Shown here: positions 59,758 through 64,000 of the stretch, piece after piece
Layout: each line of letters begins with the position of its first letter
Position numbering within the stretch: position 1 is the stretch's first letter
From: Galbibacter mesophilus
GTDB lineage: Bacteria; Bacteroidota; Bacteroidia; Flavobacteriales; Flavobacteriaceae
Direction: 5' to 3'
DNA length: 64,000 nt
Assembly: GCF_023721415.1 (NCBI RefSeq)
Contig: NZ_JAMQVC010000002.1
Coordinates: 930,001-994,000 of the forward strand
The notes under the pieces: model-generated
What the model was told of the DNA's origin: nothing
Databases searched by the model: none
Seen by the model: only the letters and a program-made list of their open reading frames with translations
Position numbers and translations under genes: made by a program

Positions 59758-62208
59758 TTATACCCCTTTATTTCTAAGTTTCCATCCGTAGAAAAGACCG
59801 CCTAAAAGCAATAAAAATAAAAGCACATTACTTGCCAAGCCAATTGTACTTCCAGTTTTCACCACTTGTGGTTCAAATTTGAAAACAATAGTATGCTCGC
59901 CAGCTGGAATCTTTAAAGCACGTAAAGCATAATTTACCCTAAATTCTTCAGAAGATTTCCCATCAATCGTGACTTGCCATCCATGAGGATAATGCATTTC
60001 AGAAAAAACCGCTACTCCTTCATTTTGGTTTTTCGATTCGTAGGTGAGCTTGTTCGGCTGGTAATCAACCAATTTAATGGAAGCTGTTGAATCTACCGTA
60101 AAATTACTTTCAGAAATATCTTTAAACGCCTCATTATTAAATACAGCGGTAGTTTTAGTGTTAAGGCTATCTAACGTAGCCATTTCAGCATCAGCTGAAT
60201 TAACAGCTATTAAATTGCTTACAAACCAAGCGGGACCATTGGCATACGGATTTTTAGCCGGATACATCTGTCCTTTGTCATTTTGGCGAATGATATATTT
60301 TACATTCAACATGTTTAAAACCCCTACGTTGTTTTTACTTATTTGATATTCAAATAAATCCTGTAAACGCTTTGGCTTTGCAGCGTGATACCCCCCTATT
60401 GACTTATGATAAAAAGAAGTACTCGCACCATTGATGCTTTCTTGGGTGTTGAAAACCCGATAGTATCCTTCATCTTGTAGGATTTGCTTATCGATAGCTG
60501 ACTGTTGAAAAGGTCTATCCAACACTCTAGCCGCAACAAAATCATCTTTATTTACGTATTGTCTATCAATACCCACCAAATCAATTAAGATAAGAATTCC
60601 GAAAGCCAGTATAGCAATATTTTGCTTCAACTTTTCTTTAATGAAAAACCAAATTACCGCCGCAACAGCCAACACAAATAACAAACTTCTAAAAATATCT
60701 TTTGTATAAAGTGCTTCCCGGTCTTTTTTAATACTTCCCATCAACTGGTTCATTCCCATTTGATCAAATTGTTGACGATAAAAAGCATCGTTGGCATGAC
60801 TGAAATCCAGCGCTCCTTTAGCAAAGAACAACAGTACCAAAGTACCTCCAGAAATAATAACAGACCATTTAAGGGCGTTCAGCTTTTTAGAAGCCTCAGT
60901 TTCCCTTTCAAAAAGTACTTTTAGGCCTAAAATAGCAAGTATTGGCACGCAAAGTTCCAATATTACTTGTATCGATGTAATTGCCCTAAACTTATTGTAC
61001 ATTGGGAAATAATCGATCATAGCATTGGTGAGTAGTTCGAAATTATGTCCCCAAGACAGTACCAAAGACATAATAGCACCTGCCAAAAGCCACCATTTTA
61101 ATTTTCCTTGCAGTAAAAACAGGCTCATTAAAAACAGGAAAATAACCGCCGCACCCACGTAAGCCGGCGCTGCAGTGATGGGCTGTTCACCCCAGTACAT
61201 CATTCTCGCTGCTTGATTTTTAACAAAATCCTGTGCTTGTGCTGGAGGAACACCCTGCCTAACAAGATATTCATAACTATGGGAATCGTTTCCTAACTCT
61301 TCGTCGTTTCCACCGCCCATTAAACGAGGGACAAAGAGGTTCAATGATTCAAACAAGCCATAACTATATTGAGTGATGTAATCTTTATCGAGTCCGTTTG
61401 TATTTTCTTTTGGCGAACCGTCCGGATTTACGGTGAGTTCGCTTTTTCCTCTTGTACTCCATTCGGCATATTCCTTTGTTGCCATTAAATTAGTAGCATT
61501 AGTAGCCACTGCGAGTACCACTGCAACAGCTAGTACGCCAACCGCTTTAAAAAAGTGAGGAAGTTCTTTTTGTTTATATGCATCAATTAAATAAACAATT
61601 CCAAGAACCAGTACTAATAGCAATAAATAGTAGGTCATTTGGAAGTGATTCGCATTGATTTCCAAGGCCATTGCGAAAGCGGTAAGAAGAAATCCGCTTA
61701 TATAATTTCTTCTGAAAGCTAAAATAATACCTGCTAAAACGAAGGGGAAATAACCAATTGCATGGGCTTTAGCGTTGTGTCCCACTCCCAAAATAATGAT
61801 TAAATATGTGGAAAATCCAAAAGCCAAAGCTCCTATTCCAGCCAATTTCCAATCAACTTTTAAAATTAAAAGCAGCAAGTAAAATCCGATGAAGTATAAA
61901 AAAAGGTAATCCGCCGGTCTAGGCAAGAAGCGAATAACTTTATCCAGTTTTTTAATATAATTATGGGGATAGTTGGCTCCTAATTGATACGTAGGCATGC
62001 CTCCAAAAGCACTATTCGTCCAATACGATTCTTCCCCCGTACTTTCCTTAAAGGCGTCCCGTTCTTCCGACATACCCACATATTGTACGATGTCACTCTG
62101 AAAAATTTTTTTTCCTTGAAGAACTGGTGAAAAATATAAAAGGGAAGTAAGTATAAAAACTAAAAATACCACAAAATGTGGTACAATATTCTTTAATTGG
62201 TTAGTCAT
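59758..62208 (-). CDS. YfhO family membrane protein
   Basis: 816 residues with 12 or more transmembrane helices and a C-terminal periplasmic beta domain. Typical sections: FQSDIVQYVGMSEERDAFKE, NSAFGGMPTYQLGANYPHNY, PVLQGKKIF, YNKFRAITSIQVILELCVPI and the late HYPHGWQVTIDGKSSEEFRV followed by NYALRALKIPAGEHTIVFKF. YfhO proteins belong to the GT-C-like membrane glycosyltransferase group and in Bacillus YfhO is linked to lipoteichoic acid glycosylation. Here it may transfer a sugar from a lipid carrier to an envelope glycan; the acceptor is unknown. Confidence 0.9.
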   Translation of the reverse strand: MTNQLKNIVPHFVVFLVFILTSLLYFSPVLQGKKIFQSDIVQYVGMSEERDAFKESTGEESYWTNSAFGGMPTYQLGANYPHNYIKKLDKVIRFLPRPADYLFLYFIGFYLLLLILKVDWKLAGIGALAFGFSTYLIIILGVGHNAKAHAIGYFPFVLAGIILAFRRNYISGFLLTAFAMALEINANHFQMTYYLLLLVLVLGIVYLIDAYKQKELPHFFKAVGVLAVAVVLAVATNATNLMATKEYAEWSTRGKSELTVNPDGSPKENTNGLDKDYITQYSYGLFESLNLFVPRLMGGGNDEELGNDSHSYEYLVRQGVPPAQAQDFVKNQAARMMYWGEQPITAAPAYVGAAVIFLFLMSLFLLQGKLKWWLLAGAIMSLVLSWGHNFELLTNAMIDYFPMYNKFRAITSIQVILELCVPILAILGLKVLFERETEASKKLNALKWSVIISGGTLVLLFFAKGALDFSHANDAFYRQQFDQMGMNQLMGSIKKDREALYTKDIFRSLLFVLAVAAVIWFFIKEKLKQNIAILAFGILILIDLVGIDRQYVNKDDFVAARVLDRPFQQSAIDKQILQDEGYYRVFNTQESINGASTSFYHKSIGGYHAAKPKRLQDLFEYQISKNNVGVLNMLNVKYIIRQNDKGQMYPAKNPYANGPAWFVSNLIAVNSADAEMATLDSLNTKTTAVFNNEAFKDISESNFTVDSTASIKLVDYQPNKLTYESKNQNEGVAVFSEMHYPHGWQVTIDGKSSEEFRVNYALRALKIPAGEHTIVFKFEPQVVKTGSTIGLASNVLLFLLLLGGLFYGWKLRNKGV

Positions 62209-62223
62209 GAAACGCTATTTTAG

Positions 62224-62496
62224 TTAGTCAATTTCTTCAAATTCTATGTATTCTCCAACTTCTTCAGAAGATTTTTTGGCATTTGAATCCTGGGGCTTTC
62301 TATCTATTACAGTTTCACCCTCTTTATATTTAGGATCTTGACCATTTTGTTGCCTTTGCTGATTAAACTGTTGTTTAAACTTTTTCTCCATTTTTTTAGA
62401 TGCATATTTCACAAGATAAGGACCAAAAAGTCTCGCTAATATCTTAAATCCATACCAAAATAAAAGGATAATTAATATAGTTCTTAATAACTGCAT
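62224..62496 (-). CDS. DUF4834 family small membrane protein
   Basis: About 90 residues: MQLLRTILIILLFWYGFKIL is one membrane segment, then ARLFGPYLVKYASKKMEKKF and a charged tail with KEGETVIDRKPQDSNAKKSS. The open frame reaches a TTG at 62523, but that TTG is inside a perfect -7 box, so ATG 62496 is the start. First gene of the YfhO operon (gap 15 bp). Function unknown. Confidence 0.82.
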   Translation of the reverse strand: MQLLRTILIILLFWYGFKILARLFGPYLVKYASKKMEKKFKQQFNQQRQQNGQDPKYKEGETVIDRKPQDSNAKKSSEEVGEYIEFEEID

Positions 62497-62520
62497 TGAA
62501 TTCCACTTTGAAAATACTTT

Positions 62521-62528
62521 CAAAAATA
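62521..62528 (-). promoter_or_regulatory. -7 element of the DUF4834-YfhO operon
   Basis: TATTTTTG on the minus strand, a perfect box 24 bases before ATG 62496. It overlaps the alternative TTG start and excludes it. The -33 part is weak. Confidence 0.55.
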
Positions 62529-62722
62529 CAACAGAATGTGGGTTTAAAAAGATATTATTCCTTAAAATAATAATAAAATGACCAAAAGTGAAGTTTTAAT
62601 AGGAGCAACACCGACACATGATGTGGTTGAAATCATTTTTTTGCCGATATTTACCTGCCAGAATAGCTAAAAAATTTAATTTCGTTATTAAGTACTAATC
62701 GCTAGGAAAACCAAATTTTGAT

Positions 62723-63700
62723 ATGAACAAACTACGCTACTTTACTGCTATCCTTTTGTTGACCGTCCTAAATACCCAAGCCCAATACACCGAAGTAATT
62801 AATTCTAACCGTCCGGGAGCATCCTACAGTGCTTTTGCCGTTGGAAAAAATGTGGTGCAAGGGGAAGGCGGTTTTTATTACGAAAGAAACGATCATTCGG
62901 TTTTGGAAACGGAAGGAAACCGCTACGGGATGGATTACGCCATTCGCTACGGTTTTCTGTTTGAGCAACTTGAACTTATTCTAGATGGAACCTATACCAA
63001 AGAAAATTACACTGATTTTTCTATGAATCCATCTGTTGATTACTCACGAAGTAATTTTACGCGTAACACTATTGGAGCTAAATATTTAATTTACGACCCT
63101 TATAAAAATCCAGAGAAAAACAAACCAAACCTTTATAGTTGGAGAGCGAATAACCATGTACAGTGGAGAAATTTAATTCCCGCCGTTGCAGTGTATGCTG
63201 GAGCAAATTTTAATTTCGGTGACAATCCATTTTACCCAGAGGACCCGCAAGTTAGTCCCAAGGTAATGATTGCGACGCAAAATCACCTGACCCCAAATTG
63301 GGTGTTGGTTATGAATTTTGTGTACGACAAATTCACCACTGATGACCCACTCTTCAATTATGTTATAACTTTGACCCATGCCCTTCCCGACCCTCGATAT
63401 TCTATTTTTGTTGAAAATCAAGGATATAGTAGCGATTCTTATTCCGATGGAATATTTAGAGCCGGTGCTGCCAGACTTTTTGAAAAAAATATGCAAGTGG
63501 ATGCTTCGTTGGGCATCAATATAAAAGATACTCCATCGAGATTTTTCGGCTCTATCGGAATTTCTTACCGATTGGATTATCACAAAGACAAACCCAAGCA
63601 GATTGATAACGTATCCGACGAGGACAAAGAATTCATAAAAGAAGCTAAGAAAAAAAGAAGGAAAAAGAATCCGTTTGAAGATTTAGATACCGAAGAATAA
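62723..63700 (+). CDS. Outer-membrane beta-barrel protein (MetA-pathway phenol-degradation transporter-like)
   Basis: 325 residues. Signal peptide MNKLRYFTAILLLTVLNTQA ends before QYTEVINSNRPGASYSAFAV, the N-R-P-G-x-S start of this barrel group, followed by ENYTDFSMNPSVDYSRSNF, VYAGANFNFGDNPFYPED and FGSIGISYRLDY at the last strand. The C-terminal tail is basic (KEAKKKRRKKNPFEDL) and probably periplasmic. The transported substance is unknown; the phenol name comes from a distant family only. Confidence 0.75.
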   Translation: MNKLRYFTAILLLTVLNTQAQYTEVINSNRPGASYSAFAVGKNVVQGEGGFYYERNDHSVLETEGNRYGMDYAIRYGFLFEQLELILDGTYTKENYTDFSMNPSVDYSRSNFTRNTIGAKYLIYDPYKNPEKNKPNLYSWRANNHVQWRNLIPAVAVYAGANFNFGDNPFYPEDPQVSPKVMIATQNHLTPNWVLVMNFVYDKFTTDDPLFNYVITLTHALPDPRYSIFVENQGYSSDSYSDGIFRAGAARLFEKNMQVDASLGINIKDTPSRFFGSIGISYRLDYHKDKPKQIDNVSDEDKEFIKEAKKKRRKKNPFEDLDTEE

Positions 63701-63703
63701 GAA

Positions 63704-64000
63704 ATGATTGAAATAAAACAAGCTAGCACAAAAAAGGAATTAGAACAATTTGTAAAATTTCCTTTCTCCCTTTACAAAGATTCTAAAAATTGGGTACCGC
63801 CGATTATTAAAGAAGAACTTAACAATTTTGACAGTCAAAAAAATCCCGCTTTTAAAAATGCAGAAGCTTGGTTTTTCATGGCTATTAAAAATGATAAAAT
63901 TGTCGGGCGGGTTTGTGCTATCATCAATTGGAACGAAGTAAAAGAACTTGGAAACAGTAAATTACGTTTCGGATGGTTTGATGCCATTGATGATGAAGAA
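63704..64000 (+). CDS. Probable GNAT-like acyltransferase, cut by the window end
   Basis: The first 99 codons only, open to the end of the window. It begins MIEIKQASTKKELEQFVKFP, continues FSLYKDSKNWVPPIIKEELN, then FKNAEAWFFMAIKNDKIVGR and VCAIINWNEVKELGNSK. The phrase A-x-x-x-x-D-x-I-V-G-R-V-x-A-I-x-N looks like the N-terminal part of an N-acetyltransferase fold and the whole resembles large conserved Bacteroidetes proteins of this type. It starts 3 bp after the barrel gene stop, so the two are co-transcribed. Function beyond fold is not assigned. Confidence 0.7.
   Translation, partial: MIEIKQASTKKELEQFVKFPFSLYKDSKNWVPPIIKEELNNFDSQKNPAFKNAEAWFFMAIKNDKIVGRVCAIINWNEVKELGNSKLRFGWFDAIDDEE

Noticed and set aside
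1-64000. tRNA, rRNA or tmRNA genes
   Set aside because: Looked for T-loop words, acceptor-stem pairs and CCA-type ends in all gaps; none was convincing.

Overview
The window looks like chromosomal DNA of a marine-type member of the Flavobacteriaceae (Bacteroidetes). It is AT-rich. Promoters match the Bacteroidetes pattern TTG, about 19 bp, TAnnTTTG, and Shine-Dalgarno sequences are mostly absent. Many families are typical of that group: DUF6503-, DUF4254- and DUF4834-like proteins, a CCC-motif membrane protein, a YfhO-like protein and a LytTR regulator. I found no tRNA, rRNA, CRISPR array, insertion sequence or prophage.

Layout. 0-13.5 kb holds housekeeping genes: rpsF, an orphan LytTR regulator, priA, nadC with yihY and a DUF2147 gene, smpB, pcm, lpdA, and an Lrp/AsnC regulator divergent from a methionine gamma-lyase-like gene. 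13.7-29.5 kb is one long minus-strand surface-polysaccharide operon. It starts from a strong promoter at rfbB and runs rfbBACD (dTDP-L-rhamnose), an FrhB-like Fe-S protein, Wzx flippase, pyruvyltransferase-like protein, glycosyltransferases, two Wzy/ligase-type membrane proteins, an acetyltransferase, a 2-oxoglutarate oxygenase and a WecA-type initiating transferase. Its core (about 15-26 kb) is clearly more AT-rich than the flanks, as expected of an exchanged serotype-type cassette. 30-34.4 kb is a sulfate-activation (PAPS) operon, cysQ - tandem DUF2061 - cysC - cysD - four-helix-bundle protein - cysN. 35-40.6 kb carries a sugar epimerase, a DUF4254 protein and four glycosyltransferases (GT9, GT4-like and two tandem GT2 paralogues) that look like a lipopolysaccharide-core set. 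40.6-52.7 kb is mixed: tsaC, CCA-adding enzyme, heme A synthase, a nucleoid-associated protein, cysteine desulfurase, an Smr-domain protein, rocD, an AIM24-like protein and small membrane or lipoproteins. 52.9-57 kb is a molybdenum-cofactor operon (moeA-moaE-moaCB) divergent from an alginate-export-type porin across a palindromic operator-like site. 57-64 kb is a second envelope-glycan operon (DUF4834 - YfhO - GT4 - flippase), then an outer-membrane barrel gene and a gene cut by the window end.

The least ordinary material is between genes. Two related arrays of exactly 21-bp units (6886-7242 and 34706-35041) lie 27.8 kb apart and differ by one whole unit. Array one is flanked by degenerate direct repeats of about 200 bp that carry a long hairpin. 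Several other gaps hold degenerate repeats with an apparent 7-bp period. A nested three-way-junction-like element lies before the methionine gamma-lyase-like gene. The MoaC half of the MoaC-MoaB fusion has lost most known active-site residues in my alignment, and the four-helix-bundle gene inside the sulfate operon has heptamer repeats at both edges. All function names come from motifs and family resemblance read by eye; no database search was run.
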